Shown one piece after another: positions 24,933 to 36,331 of a stretch of 64,000 nt of DNA. The stretch is from Geosiphon pyriformis (taxonomy: Eukaryota > Glomeromycota > Glomeromycetes > Archaeosporales > Geosiphonaceae), in NCBI GenBank assembly GCA_016748015.1, contig JAAOMT010000678.1:600389-664388 (forward strand), given 5' to 3'. The number at the start of each line of letters is the position of its first letter. Within the stretch, counting starts at the first letter, position 1. The notes beneath the pieces are model-generated. The model made no database searches. It saw only the letters and a list, made by a program, of their open reading frames with translations, and was not told the DNA's origin. The translations under genes and the position numbers were made by a program.

Positions 24933-25831
24933 GGGTGAAGCTTTCTTTTTTGTTATTTGTCACTAATTCAACATTTTCTCTTTGATATTTATCAGAAAAT
25001 TATTTTTCTTCCGAAAAAATATTTTTCGTATCTGGCAAATATTTTGCCATTAGCACAATGGTCGTGACTCCACACATAAAGGTGATTACCATCTATCCAA
25101 ATCTGAGTTCTTTCGATCAAAATTCAAAAAATTATATTTTTTAGGATACTAGAAAAAATTATTGACACAAATATCTCTGTTTATAAACGAAGGGAATAGA
25201 TATGAGCTGAATTTAGATTATTGAATATTTTCTAAATTTAGAAATTTTTTTCAGTTGTCTTCTATAATGAAACTTATTTCATTAATTAATTTATTATTAA
25301 TAAAATTTTTAAAATATTAACTAAATTCTATTTAGCCTTAATTTTCAAGATTTCCAAGAACTAAAAGTTCTTCAGTACAAGCTAAATGAGAAAATTTTGT
25401 GAGCGTGTTACCCAGATTTAGTATCGGAGTGATTAAATATTTTAATTCACTTACACTTCGTTTTGGAAACTCAACTATGAAAAATTCAATTCTAATCAAA
25501 AAACAAGCAATCAAATTTAGATTTCTTAAAATGAAATAACAATATTATCATAGATATCAGATAAAACTGGACAATCACCAATCATGCACACCGGATCGGG
25601 AATTTTTTCTTCGTTTTTGATCTACATTTCCGTTCCTGTTATCAGGTTGAAGATCCACCACCTATTAAACTATAAAATAGCAAAGGTTTTACACACCTTA
25701 ATAATTAACAAAATCAATTTCAAAGATTTTTGTGGACTTTATAACGCAATCATTAAAGTATTGCCAATTCAAACCTTTTTAAATTTTTCATTTTTTTTTA
25801 AAAACTTCACTTGAATCCTAATATATACGCC
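24932..25831. other. Upstream region of a small open frame
   Basis: No recognised gene. A 76-codon ATG frame at 25584-25814, starting MHTGSGIFSSFLIYISVPVI and ending FFFKNFT, overlaps the immediate 5' flank of the next frame. It is hydrophobic and could be an upstream exon or a chance frame. Confidence 0.3.
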
Positions 25832-26146
25832 ATGAATCAAAAAATTACAGCCCATAAATCACAAATCCGTCTATACAAAGAAAGAAATCTTCATCAAGAA
25901 CAATACCCACTTTTAAAGATTCAAGGAAAGCAGATTCGCAAGATAAAACATAACGCGAAAATTTTTAAACATGATCGAACCACTTTTTCCAATTTAGTAT
26001 CGTTCTCGTCGATGGTTCAACAAATTCTGATCGAATCACCATCAAGTTATTCTGATATATCGGATTCTGTTCAAGTGGTAGCTCCAGTTAGAGGAGAATA
26101 TTTCCAAAATTCATTTCAAAATTCGTCCCTTCAACCACATCCTTGA
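25832..26146 (+). CDS. Uncharacterised 104-residue basic protein ending in His-Pro
   Basis: The in-frame ATG is at 25832; seven codons upstream the frame begins with TTG only. The first half is strongly basic (KSQIRLYKERN, KIQGKQIRKIKHNAKIFKHD). The second half is Ser-rich and more acidic (SPSSYSDISDSVQVVAP) and ends NSSLQPHP. The stop context CATCCTTGAAAATTTT is almost identical to that of the frame at 35930-36331. No domain is recognised. The basic N-terminus could bind nucleic acid, but that is only inference. It may be a complete gene or a last exon. Confidence 0.4.
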   Translation: MNQKITAHKSQIRLYKERNLHQEQYPLLKIQGKQIRKIKHNAKIFKHDRTTFSNLVSFSSMVQQILIESPSSYSDISDSVQVVAPVRGEYFQNSFQNSSLQPHP

Positions 26147-27686
26147 AAATTTTCACATTTAGATTGTTATAAAGTAAAATTTGATCACCAAAATTTTTGA
26201 AGCTGTGAAAAATTATTGTATCCCCTCCTATCACAGCATGTCACTTAAAATTTTTCCAAATTATCTTTTATTAACACTTTAGACTATTCAATTCATCTTT
26301 TCTCGCTTCGATAGAATGTACAGATTGAGTTTTCTCATATAAAAAACCTGATTAATTATTTTTCTGCTATTTAAAAATTAGTAATAATAGATGGTTCTGC
26401 CATTAATGTAACGAAACAATTTTTTTATTACTATCTTTTTCTTCTATCAACCTCTTATTTTCGTAATCTTTAATTTAATTTTCTGAAATATTATATATGA
26501 TTTTTAAAAATCTGATTAATTCACTTTATATCAAACATAGTTCATCATTAAAAATTATTTTTACCACAATAAAAAAATAATTTGATTTAGCCTGTAAAAT
26601 CTTGAATCTTGAATTAATGACTGAGATTGAAGCTAACTGAAAAGCCACGGGTTTTACTTTCAAATAAGAGAAAAAGTTTTGAGAGAAACCTCTTTTTTCC
26701 GTAATTAAAAAACTAAGAGAACGCTCTTTTAATATTCTCTTCTTATAAAAAATTTTCAATAATAAAGATTTCAATTTCATTTTTTTTTTTTAATAAAAAT
26801 GGTTTAAACCTAAATCTTTGATATGGTATCTATATTTAATATAAACCAATAATAGTTAAATTTAAAAAAATTAAAAATTTAAAATAGGTCAAAAATTTAA
26901 ATCATTCTTTTGAGTAAACAAACATTCAAAAATGTATTGTATCGACAGATTTTGATTGTTTACTTTTTGATATTTATTTTTGGATCTTACAAATTCTGTT
27001 CTTATTATAGCAGATAAAGTTTGTGTTACCATAAGTCTGTGTACTTATTGCATGTACTTAATACCTCGCAATATATCTAGATTGAGAACCAATAAAAAGA
27101 TAAAGATTATGGGAGCAGATTAATTATAAAAAATTTATATTAATAATGAAATCAGTCTCAAAAATAATTGAGTTTAAGAATTCAACAAATTTTTTGATTA
27201 TCTAAAGGTTAAAAAATAATTTGTGCATTTTAGGATTCAATAACAAAATGAAATACTTTTATCTTTTGGTGAGTAAGAATCTTTGAGTTCTAAGAAAACT
27301 TTATATATTTATTAAAAAGATTAATAATCAGATTAATGATTAAATATGTTAAATGTAGATAATTAACATTAGATAAAATAAAAATTTATGCATTTATGAT
27401 AAGATTAATATATATAAATAAATAGACAAATTGAATGTATTTGTTTTTTTTTTTGGAGAATATTTCTTTAAGATATTCTTTTTGTTCAATATATATTTCA
27501 AATTCAAAAAAATTCTTTCAAAACTTATTAAATTGTATTCAATTTTGGTTTGACTTTAAATATACAAAATTGGATTAAAAAAAGTAAAAGTTTCAAAAAA
27601 AGTTATATATTTAAATAATAAATTTTTTCTTTCTGAGGAAAACAATATATATAGGTTTCGAAATGATAAAAAGGATTTTCAAAAAC
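26147..27686. other. Intergenic, nothing recognised
   Basis: The region lies between two convergent small frames, so it holds the 3' flanks of both. The 84-codon minus-strand frame at 26526-26780 is Lys/Leu/Phe-rich and fits chance in AT-rich DNA. Confidence 0.4.
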
Positions 27687-28085
27687 TCAAGGATGAATTA
27701 ATAATAATTGAGTTTTTTCGTAATGTTTTTGGGATGGCGCATTTATTTGAACATCTTTTGACCAACAAAACTTTCGAACCATTATCATATTAGATGCTTG
27801 CGTTGTGTTTAAATCGGAATTTGAAATTTGTAATTCATTGTTCGGATTGTTTTGGTTTGTTTCGTTTGATTCCCTGTCGAAAGCTTGCTCTACCAATTCT
27901 CCAGATGTTTCTTCATCTTCCCGGTTTATCAAGCTATTGTTAAACATTGTACGATCGACTGAATAAACATTGCAACAATTTGGATTTTTAATAACCTTAA
28001 TCCACTTATTACGAATATCATCTCCATTACGAATATGATTTTGAGGGGGAGAATTTTTTTGACGAATATTGCATTTTGAAAACAT
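27687..28085 (-). CDS. Uncharacterised 132-residue Asn-rich protein ending in His-Pro
   Basis: ATG at 28085, TGA at 27687. The protein begins MFSKCNIRQKNSPPQNHIRN, has a middle Asn/Glu-rich acidic stretch (NREDEETSGELVEQAFDRE, then NQNNPNNELQISN) and ends YEKTQLLLIHP. It contains no transmembrane segment and no recognised domain. Codon use and composition are clearly less AT-rich than the flanks. A pyrimidine-rich leader (actctttctctc) lies about 30 bases before the ATG in the direction of transcription, a feature often seen before fungal transcription starts. It shares the His-Pro-stop ending with three other frames in the window. Confidence 0.5.
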   Translation of the reverse strand: MFSKCNIRQKNSPPQNHIRNGDDIRNKWIKVIKNPNCCNVYSVDRTMFNNSLINREDEETSGELVEQAFDRESNETNQNNPNNELQISNSDLNTTQASNMIMVRKFCWSKDVQINAPSQKHYEKTQLLLIHP

Positions 28086-29131
28086 ATCGAGTCGATATTA
28101 AGTTTTTAGAGAGAAAGAGTGTTGAAATTAAAAAAAAATTGAAAATAAATCTAAAGGTAAAATATAATTTTTCTCAGCTTGAGCTTCTTTTAAGTAGGTG
28201 AGTTTGATTCTGAAATTACGTGAATCGCTGACAAAAGGTGACACAAAGTTCCAAATGGTCCATTTGTACTTTTGAACCAAAAATCTAATGATTGTGGGTT
28301 TTTTGGCTAGTTGACTTGAAATTACAATGTTTCAAAAGACTCTTTAGATGAAAGAAATTCGAGCATAATTTTTTATAAAGTCTCAAGTGAGTCTAATTAA
28401 AAAAAAAATGGGTCTTTACAGGCCTGGATCATGCAAATGAAAACAAAAAAAATTCGGCACCCAATCAATATAATTTAAGGAAAATCATTTATATGATTAT
28501 TTTAGATAACAAATATTTGTTTGTTCCTCAAGAATCTTTTTAAAAGAATTTTGAAGAGATATCTAGATTTGGTTTAAAATGATTTCGAAATTCCGAAAAA
28601 CATCTTCGATTAGCTTCTTTTAGCTTTGAATGATTTTTTTCTTTCAATAATCCAGTTAGGTTTTATTACGATATCATGATGAAATGTGTGTTGTAAAAGA
28701 TTATTTAGTCTGTTTAGAAATCGAATTTAATTGAGCTTTTTTAAATTGTTTCTGGAACATAAAGAAATGGTTTTAATATATTAAATGTTAGGAACTATTA
28801 ACCACTTAAATCCAGCAGGGTAGTTAATATTAGTTAGTTTTATTCTTCTCGAAGAAAAATTTAAATAATTTATAGTTTTTTAATAGTTTTAAGGTGAAGC
28901 TTTATAATAAAGGCTTTTTAAGTGAAAGAGTTTCTTGCAGTAAAATTTTTTTTACAGTACATGATATGAGCCAACAAACAATACTTTACCTTTTTTAATT
29001 TTCTATTTGGAAAGGTTTTATGAGGGGTAAATTTGTTGCTATGATGATCCTTTTAAATGATTGAAAGAAAAAAATAAGGAACATTTATTTTTGGAACACA
29101 TCGATATTGTTCCTAAATTAATTTATTGAAA
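28086..29131. other. Upstream region of the 27687-28085 frame
   Basis: No gene recognised. The part next to 28085 should contain the promoter of the minus-strand frame. Confidence 0.35.
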
Positions 29132-29222
29132 AAAAAATACATAAAGTGGGTATTCTAAAAAATAAATCACATAAAGTGAGTAGTCTAAAAAATAAATGCA
29201 TAAAGTGGGTATTCTAAAAACT
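29132..29222. repeat. Short tandem repeat, three units of about 30 bp
   Basis: Three consecutive units beginning cataaagtgggtattctaaa at 29140, about 29170 and 29199. Each is followed by aaataaat, with one or two substitutions in the middle unit. The units are too few and too similar in spacing to be a CRISPR array, since there are no unique spacers. Confidence 0.85.
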
Positions 29223-30400
29223 AAATTTTCGCTACCCAAAAGCGAAATTTCAATGAACTTTGAATTTCTTTTTCTTCCAATTGGAGCCTATTTTCTCCGA
29301 TTTTGCAACCTTTTTTTTTGAAAATATTGCTAATAATATAGAGATGAAGTCTCGAATTTAAATTATCAAAAGATTGAAAAAAACTCATTCGCGCAAACCA
29401 AAATTTTACTTTTTTTCCTCCGAAAATAAGTCAGATGTATGATTTCAAAGTATATTGCATATTAATTATGTTTGTTTACTTGTTTTATGTTTATAATTGA
29501 TTTGATTAATTAAGCTCAAGGCGAGAAACATAGTTTCAGACCATAATTATTGATTATTTAACAATTTGGTAATATTTAAAAATCTTTTAATTTCAAAACC
29601 ATTTATTGTTAATTGAATTAAGGTGTTTTTTTAAGAAATTTGATGCTAAAAAATCGCTCGATTCTGATTTTCGTTTTGAAAACTTTTTTTTTTTGCCTTT
29701 TACAACAATAAAAAAGATTAGGAGACGTTTCTAAATACTAACTAACAAAGGAATCAACATTTTTTCGTGAGAATTTAAAAAATATGAAAAATTGTCCCTC
29801 TAATTGGAATAATTAATTCGGATTAATATAACTATTATTATACTTTGGCAATTGTAAATAACAGAGTAGAACTTAACGTAGATAGAAAGCTTGCGATACA
29901 ACATTGAAAAAACAATTAAATCACCTGGAATAACAAGCTTTCTTGCTTGTATCGAATTCAGGTAATTAAAGATTTGAACACTTATCATAATTGGACATCA
30001 AGCATTTGTAAATTATACCATTTATTTTAAACTACAAAGGTATAGGAATTACTCACACGGGTTTATTTTATTTAATAGTAAAAAAACCATAATAATTAAA
30101 CTGATTCTGGATGTTCTGATGAAAAATAATTTGTATTAAAATAGATTTTTTTGTAAAAAGCGGGGGATATGTTGGTTGTTTTTTAACTCTAAGATCATCA
30201 TAATAAAAGTGTGTACCACAAAGATCGACAAATTATCTCAGGACACCATTTTAAAGTTTTCACACAAGATTTCAATTCTTTGAAGTTTATCTAAGTAATA
30301 ATTGATCAAATTGCAATATTGTCATTATTCATGAAATATCAAATTGACTAGCCTTCTTGAGAAATTTATTTCGGTTAAAACTATTTGATTAAATGTCAAA
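29223..30400. other. Intergenic, nothing recognised
   Basis: Moderately AT-rich DNA up to the start of AT-rich block 3. A 62-codon frame at 29800-29988 has no motif. Confidence 0.35.
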
Positions 30401-33000
30401 ATTTAACTAACCTTAATTCACATATAAATACCAACATATAAAAATTTTAATCACAATAAATTAATGTTTGCTTTTATTTACAATTGTATTTGCTACTATG
30501 TTTTTTATTAGATTTCTTAAATTTTAAACAATTTTTACTTATTTATGTTTGAAAATTTATGTTTAATTAAAAAAATTAATTATTATTGAAAATTGTTAAT
30601 ATAAACTTTAAGAAAAATAAGTTTTAATTAATATATTATTATTATAAGGTATGTTAATTGTTTTTTAATTGTTTTTTAATAATTTCATTTAACATGTATT
30701 TGTTATTTTTTAAATCCAATAAACTATTATTAAACTAATAAAAATATTTAAACAAACTGTTTGTTTTAAAAATATAATCATTGATATTTCTAATAAATAA
30801 TAATAAATAATAAAAATACATAAAAAATAATTATAAACAACAATACACTGACTGCCAGCTTTGTAATTAATATACAGATACTATAAATAAATTCTGAAAA
30901 TAATGTTTTTATTTATTATATTAGTAATATATTGTATTGTTTAACAAAAAATAAATTTTTTTATAATTTATATATACTCTTTTTCTTTTGTATTTTTATG
31001 ATCACAATCATAACAAAAAGTAAAAAAGTTGTAATTCCTTTATTTTTTGAAACACCTGGTAATATTTTTATCAATAAAGCATTTACAATTATTAAAGCTA
31101 TGCAAAAATACTTTGTAAAAACACTTCTCTTAAAAAAAATAGTAATTAGCCAGTCTTTTGTTGATTTTAGATCACTTTTTTTTTGTTCAAAAATTTTTCT
31201 TTTTTTAAAAAGACTCACCTAAAATAATTTTAATATGATTTTTGTTTTTTTTAAAAGTCTTACTTTTTTTTATTGCTGCTTAGATGATTAAAATAATCAA
31301 AAAACAACTTCTTTGACTCTTTGCTATAATTAATAGCAATTTTTTAAAGTGTTAAAAATTTTTTTCTGGTGTTTTTAATATCTCTGGTTTTTTTGTTAAT
31401 TTTGTATTATCTGTATTAATTATAATGTTTAGCTCTATTATTACTATAAATAAAAAAAACTTTTTACTTTAAACAATAATAATAGAAACACATTGGTCAA
31501 TCTTAGTTTGAATTAGTGTTTGGTTATATTATTTAATATATTAGTTATGTTGATACTGTTTTAAATATTAAGATTTAGATTATTTGGATTTAAATTATAA
31601 AATGTCTCTATTTTTTCTTCTTAAATCTTTATTCAAATCTGTAATTAGTCTCAAGATTTTTAAATTTTATTTTACTAATGCTTATTTTTATATAAAGATT
31701 TTTGTTCTATTGGTTTTTTAACTGCTGTTTTTTTGGTTGCTATTACTGCTGCTAATATAGTTAATTTTGTAGTTGGGTCTAAATTGGTTTTTTTGAAATT
31801 TGATTTAATTAAATTAATCTTATTGGTTTAGTTTATTATTAAATTTATTAGTACTTTGGCTTTTTTTATTATTAATAATTTTTTTGTTTTGTATACTAAA
31901 TTGAAGAAAATAGTTTATATTATATAAGATAAAACTTCTGTTTTTAAAAATTTTTTTGGTAATATAAGTAAAATATTGTTAAATTTGAAGTAGAAAATAA
32001 GATTAAAAATAATAATATAAATATTTTTGTTGTTAATGTTAATTAAGATATATTTTTTAGATAATAGCTTTTTAAAAACATTAGATATTTAATATCAAGT
32101 TGAATACAAATAAGACTATCAAATTAATAAGTAGTATAATTATAAATAATAATATTTTGGTTGCTTTTATGCATAAAATGTCTTTTTAGAATGAAGTTTT
32201 ATTAGAATTAATATAGTTTAGTCTAAATTAAGCATATATCTAGTCACATATAAAAAATGCGTGAATTATATTTAATTTAGAACCTTATATTAGATAGTAA
32301 TTAGGCTTAATATATCAAAAAAATAAATAAATAAAATTATGAATTATTAATCGATTATGCTTTAAATTATTTTAATTGTTTATTATTCAATTACTTAATT
32401 ATTTAATTTAATTATTATTAGTAATTATAAAGTGTGATTAAATGCAACATGTAAATTATATATAATATCCAAAGTTTTATAGCATTAAAAAATTTGAAAT
32501 TACATTTTCAAAATGGGCTTTAATTAATTTTTGGTGTTAATAAATAGAACACAAATTGTTAATAAAATTTTTTTTAATCTTGTAGTTTTTTAATATGAAT
32601 GTAATGTTATAGAATTTTTGTTCAATCTTAAAGTATATGTATATATAATATATGCAACAAGTGAAAATTTTTTTGATATTTAAAACATTAATTTGTTCTG
32701 TTATGGCATTATAAATGCATAATAAATAGTTAAAAAATACTAAATTAAATAAGTGGTTTAAATAATTAATTAAATTTAATTATAATTTTATTTTAAAAAA
32801 CCCGCAATTTCTGTAGCTTAAAAAAAACAAGAATTTTATTTTTTTTATTTAATAAACAAAATTTAGTAAAAATAAAAATAAAAAATATTATTACTCAGCT
32901 TTCAATTGATTTTATCTTAAAAATTAAAAACATAATAGTTAATTTTTTAATATTCATATTTATTTTTTTGAGTTTAATTATTTTTATTTTCCTTTATATA
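30401..33000. repeat. AT-rich block 3 (degenerate repeat-derived DNA)
   Basis: About 2.6 kb with very high A+T. Its centre is a forward copy of the decayed repeat family. The flanking parts, 30401-30930 and 31930-33000, have the same composition but no landmark that I could align. Confidence 0.55.
30960..31920 (+). repeat. Decayed repeat family copy 3 (internally deleted)
   Basis: Starts with the IFMITIITKSKKV landmark (about 30990), which is followed by residues that align over about 70 positions with the reverse frame at 56275-56568 (both contain KNLFIIK/KAFTIIK-type and LFF...KIFLFL-type segments). It passes the tctgtattaattataatgt landmark at 31409-31428 and ends with NFVVGSKL, KFDLIKLILLV and FIIKFI (31750-31850). 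The spacing from start to end landmark is about 0.8 kb instead of 1.6-1.7 kb in copies 2b and 4, so a central part is missing. Confidence 0.6.
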
Positions 33001-33340
33001 AGATGAGAATTTCTTACCTTATTTTTAATTGTTACACCGATTATCATGTGCATGAAACTAAAGATACACGAAAATCACCATATAGCACAAAACTTGAATG
33101 TGCATTTAAAGATACTCTATATATTTTTGCAAGGCTGAAATACCTGTCAAAAATGTTTTAGAATGATAAAAAAACTTTTAAAACGCCTCGAAATGAGAAA
33201 AGACACCTTAATCTATTGGTAAGTTGTAAGTTTTATGGAAGAAACGATGTAAGGAGAAAAAAGTGTCAGCCACGCTTTTGCATGACTGATTACTAATAGT
33301 CAAGTTACTGTATTAGACAATCATGTTCAAAACCACCCGA

Positions 33341-33446
33341 ACGGTATAACCAGCTGACTTAATTATAAAAAATTCGGTTCTCACAAATCTGGTTCATTAT
33401 AGCCAGATATCGGCATAAGCTGGTTCGTTATAGCCAGAGTCGACTG
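33341..33446 (-). mobile_element. Solo end of a pogo/Tc1-like element
   Basis: The segment ends ...GTTCGTTATAGCCAGAGTCGACTG directly before TA (33447-33448). Further inside there are repeated variants, GGTTCATTATAGCCAGA at about 33400 and a weaker gtataaccagc at about 33345. Its design (GTTC..TTATAG....GACT) resembles the right end of the complete element at 17575, so it is read as the right terminal repeat region of a related element. No matching left end or transposase was seen nearby. Confidence 0.6.
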
Positions 33447-33448
33447 TA

Positions 33449-35929
33449 CAAGCTTTTATCCTTATTAGCAAAAGAACTCTAATTTTATTTAATAAAAATG
33501 AATCAGGCTTATTTAAATGAAACATTTTTGGAGAATTATGTGTTATTGTCTATAAAGAGATAGATGAAAGCATTCATTTTGAGAAATTTAAATTTTCCTT
33601 TCTAAGAGCTTTTATTTTTTCTTTGGATTTTAAATGTTAAGTATATTTAAAACTAAATACGAATCTTTCATTCCCATTAAATATAAGCTTAAATACTTTC
33701 GATGAATTTTTATATGTATTTAAAACATTGGATTTTTGATGTCAAATCTTATTGTATGAAAAAATCGAATATTTCCAAAATAAAAATAAATAAAAAATAT
33801 TGTGTATATTCTTCTCTGAGAAAGTTTTTATTATAATAGGCCAATATAATCTATTCAATTTGCATGACTTTGGTTCTTATTTGTACTCTCCTCAATATAG
33901 ATATCAGAATTGCAAAATTTTTACCATTTAGATTGACTAAGCTAATCTCAAAGCTTTTAAGCTCTGCAAACGACCTAATTGATATATTTAGTATCTCGTA
34001 ACAGCTATATGCGCAGATGTTTCCAAGTTAAAATATGTAATTCTCTTTGTGAAAACCAGTGGCTATTTCCTCTTGAACACAAAATTGATGAAATAAAACA
34101 GAAAATATTATACACTTAAAAAGGAGTCATTATTTTGCAACTAGGTTTAATATAGAAACAAAATAACTAATTATTAACAGGTTTGAATTTAGGCAAAAAA
34201 TTTTATAAAATTTAAAGGGTATTTGAATTTATCTTAAAGTCTTTCCAATCTAGACTCTCATATGAAATGCTATAGGTCTCGGTAGCATATAATACCATGT
34301 TTTCTAAAAAAATAGCTCTATCAAGCAACAGTAAGTGATAGCAATTTTCAAAATTGATTGGATTAATGGCAAAAATTTGGTATATAAATAATATCATCAA
34401 ATATGCATATTTTGATAAGTTTGAATTTGAAATCTGTTTAATATGGGGACTAGATTCAGTTAAACAAAATATCAAATAAGGTATCAGTTTCAAACTTAAA
34501 ATCCATTGACTTTTCAAATTTTTTAACCATTGTCATAGATCCTTTTTTTTTCAAATGCCTGGAAATAAATTAAAATCATTGCTTCTAGAATCTTTATCGC
34601 AATCAAACTATTAATTGGCTTCAGTTGCTCTAGTTTTTAATATGATATGCATTCTCCGTTGTTTCATATCAACTTGAATTTTCAAAAGCCAGCTCAAATT
34701 TTTAACAATATTACAAAGAATCACTATTGTTGCAATATTAATCTGATAGCTGAAAAGTTTTTAATTGGATCAAGAATTTAATATTTTTGTAGCCATAATA
34801 ATTAGTAATTGGAATATTTTCTATCCTGTTTCAATATTAGAACGGCTTTCTGCAGAATTGGAAGTTCGTATGCGTTGTATATTTTTATGCATCAATGGTA
34901 AGAAACACAAATGGGTAGATGAAATTTTTTTTGGTACAATCAGAATTTGTGTATTACTTTGAATTCAAGAAATTAGAAATAAGATTGATTTGAAACAAAA
35001 TAACCTGCCCCCCTATGATATCACTATTTAAAAGTCTTGATAAGGTCACAATCATTTGAAAATGTATTAACAAAAAAAGTTATTTTAAGAACAAATATTA
35101 GCTTTTAGAAAATTATTGTGATAGATAGAGTTGATGACATATACTTTTTTAAATATGAAAATTATCGATTAACCGATAATTGATACTGCAAGTTTTATGC
35201 GTAATATATATTTTCTTGAAATTTTCTCCTTTCTCTTATTACGAGATTATTTAAAACTAAATAATTCAGATTTCCCAAAAAAAAGAAACTTTGAGGCATA
35301 GAAAAAATAAAACTAAAAGTGATCTAAAATTAGAAATCAATAAGGAAAATTAGTTTTGGAGAAATGCAGTTGACTAATTTTTGAAAATTGCTTTCTTATA
35401 ATAACTTTTTCATATTGTACTTTCCTTGCTAAAACTAAAAATCCATTTTCAATATAATTTTCTCAAAGCTATCATTTGTATCATTTTCATATCTAATTTT
35501 TAAATACTTTAATTGATTTTTTTGTCCTTTAGGATTCTTAAATAATGAAAATTTGTTGTTGTATATGATTATAATCTTTTCAGCCTAATAAATAAGAAAA
35601 ATTGTGTATGAAACCAAACGATTTTTCAATTCTACGAGACTATATTTTTTATTATAAATTGTTTCATTGAAGTCAAAAAGAGCTATTAGTATTTTTTTGA
35701 AAAAGTTTTTACAAGAAATTTTTTGATAATCACAGTTTATATTATTAAATAAAGACTTATAGTTAAATTTCATTTTTAGTATTTTTTTAAATATTAGTTA
35801 AAAGGAAATTTTCAATTGTTTAGCCATCAGCGAAAACCAAGTGACGAAATTATGCTCTGCGTAAAACAGTTGAAAAATTCCTTTGAATGATTTTAATTTT
35901 GATTTTCTTCTTTAAAGTCATCAAAAATT
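33449..35929. other. Gene-poor stretch with weak open frames
   Basis: A 101-codon minus-strand frame at 34212-34517 opens with TTG, not ATG, and shows no motif. A 65-codon plus-strand frame at 34765-34962 likewise opens with TTG. Neither is called. They could be damaged exons. No repeat was recognised. Confidence 0.3.
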
Positions 35930-36331
35930 TCAAGGATGTACCAGCAAGAAACAATTTGGCAATGGAGGGTGTGGTCTCCGAACAAAAATTGGTGATGTCT
36001 GTGTAGATGATTTCGTGTTCCTCAAATTTTGGACTTCAGAAAAGCTCAAAGATAAGTCTAAACCAAAGGAGGAATTTTCTTGACGAGTATTAGACCCGAT
36101 ATAGCTTTGGATTGAATTAAAAGATTGATTAAACTCTGAATTGTGTGTTGCTGGGTTTCTATTTTCTATTTCCAATTCTCCGTTTCGCGGTGACATGTTT
36201 CTAGAATTATTTGAATTTGTATTTATCAAAGAATTTGGACTATTCATCTTTGATTTTAGCTGAGTTTTTAAATCATTTTCGGAGAGGACACAAAAGTGTT
36301 TTTGAATTTTTTTTAGGTCTGTCTCAGACAT
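35930..36331 (-). CDS. Uncharacterised 133-residue Ser/Asn-rich protein ending in His-Pro
   Basis: ATG at 36331, TGA at 35930. The N-terminus MSETDLKKIQKHFCVLSEND may form a short helix. The middle is low-complexity Ser/Asn (NSLINTNSNNSRNMSPRN). The end is FVRRPHPPLPNCFLLVHP. A clean A-rich leader (cataaaaATG) precedes the start. The stop context CATCCTTGAAATTTTT nearly repeats that of 25832-26146. Likely intrinsically disordered. No family is recognised. Together with the frames at 12599, 25832 and 27687 it defines a set sharing the C-terminal dipeptide. Confidence 0.5.
   Translation of the reverse strand: MSETDLKKIQKHFCVLSENDLKTQLKSKMNSPNSLINTNSNNSRNMSPRNGELEIENRNPATHNSEFNQSFNSIQSYIGSNTRQENSSFGLDLSLSFSEVQNLRNTKSSTQTSPIFVRRPHPPLPNCFLLVHP

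Noticed and set aside
25041-25110. Possible tRNA-like stretch (gccattagcacaatggtcgt)
   Set aside because: No acceptor stem pairing or T-loop consensus could be found by eye.
29132-29222. CRISPR-like repeat
   Set aside because: Only three units, no unique spacers, and the sequence is eukaryotic.
34212-34517. 101-codon minus-strand frame
   Set aside because: No ATG start, no recognised motif, Ile/Leu/Asn-rich as expected from composition.
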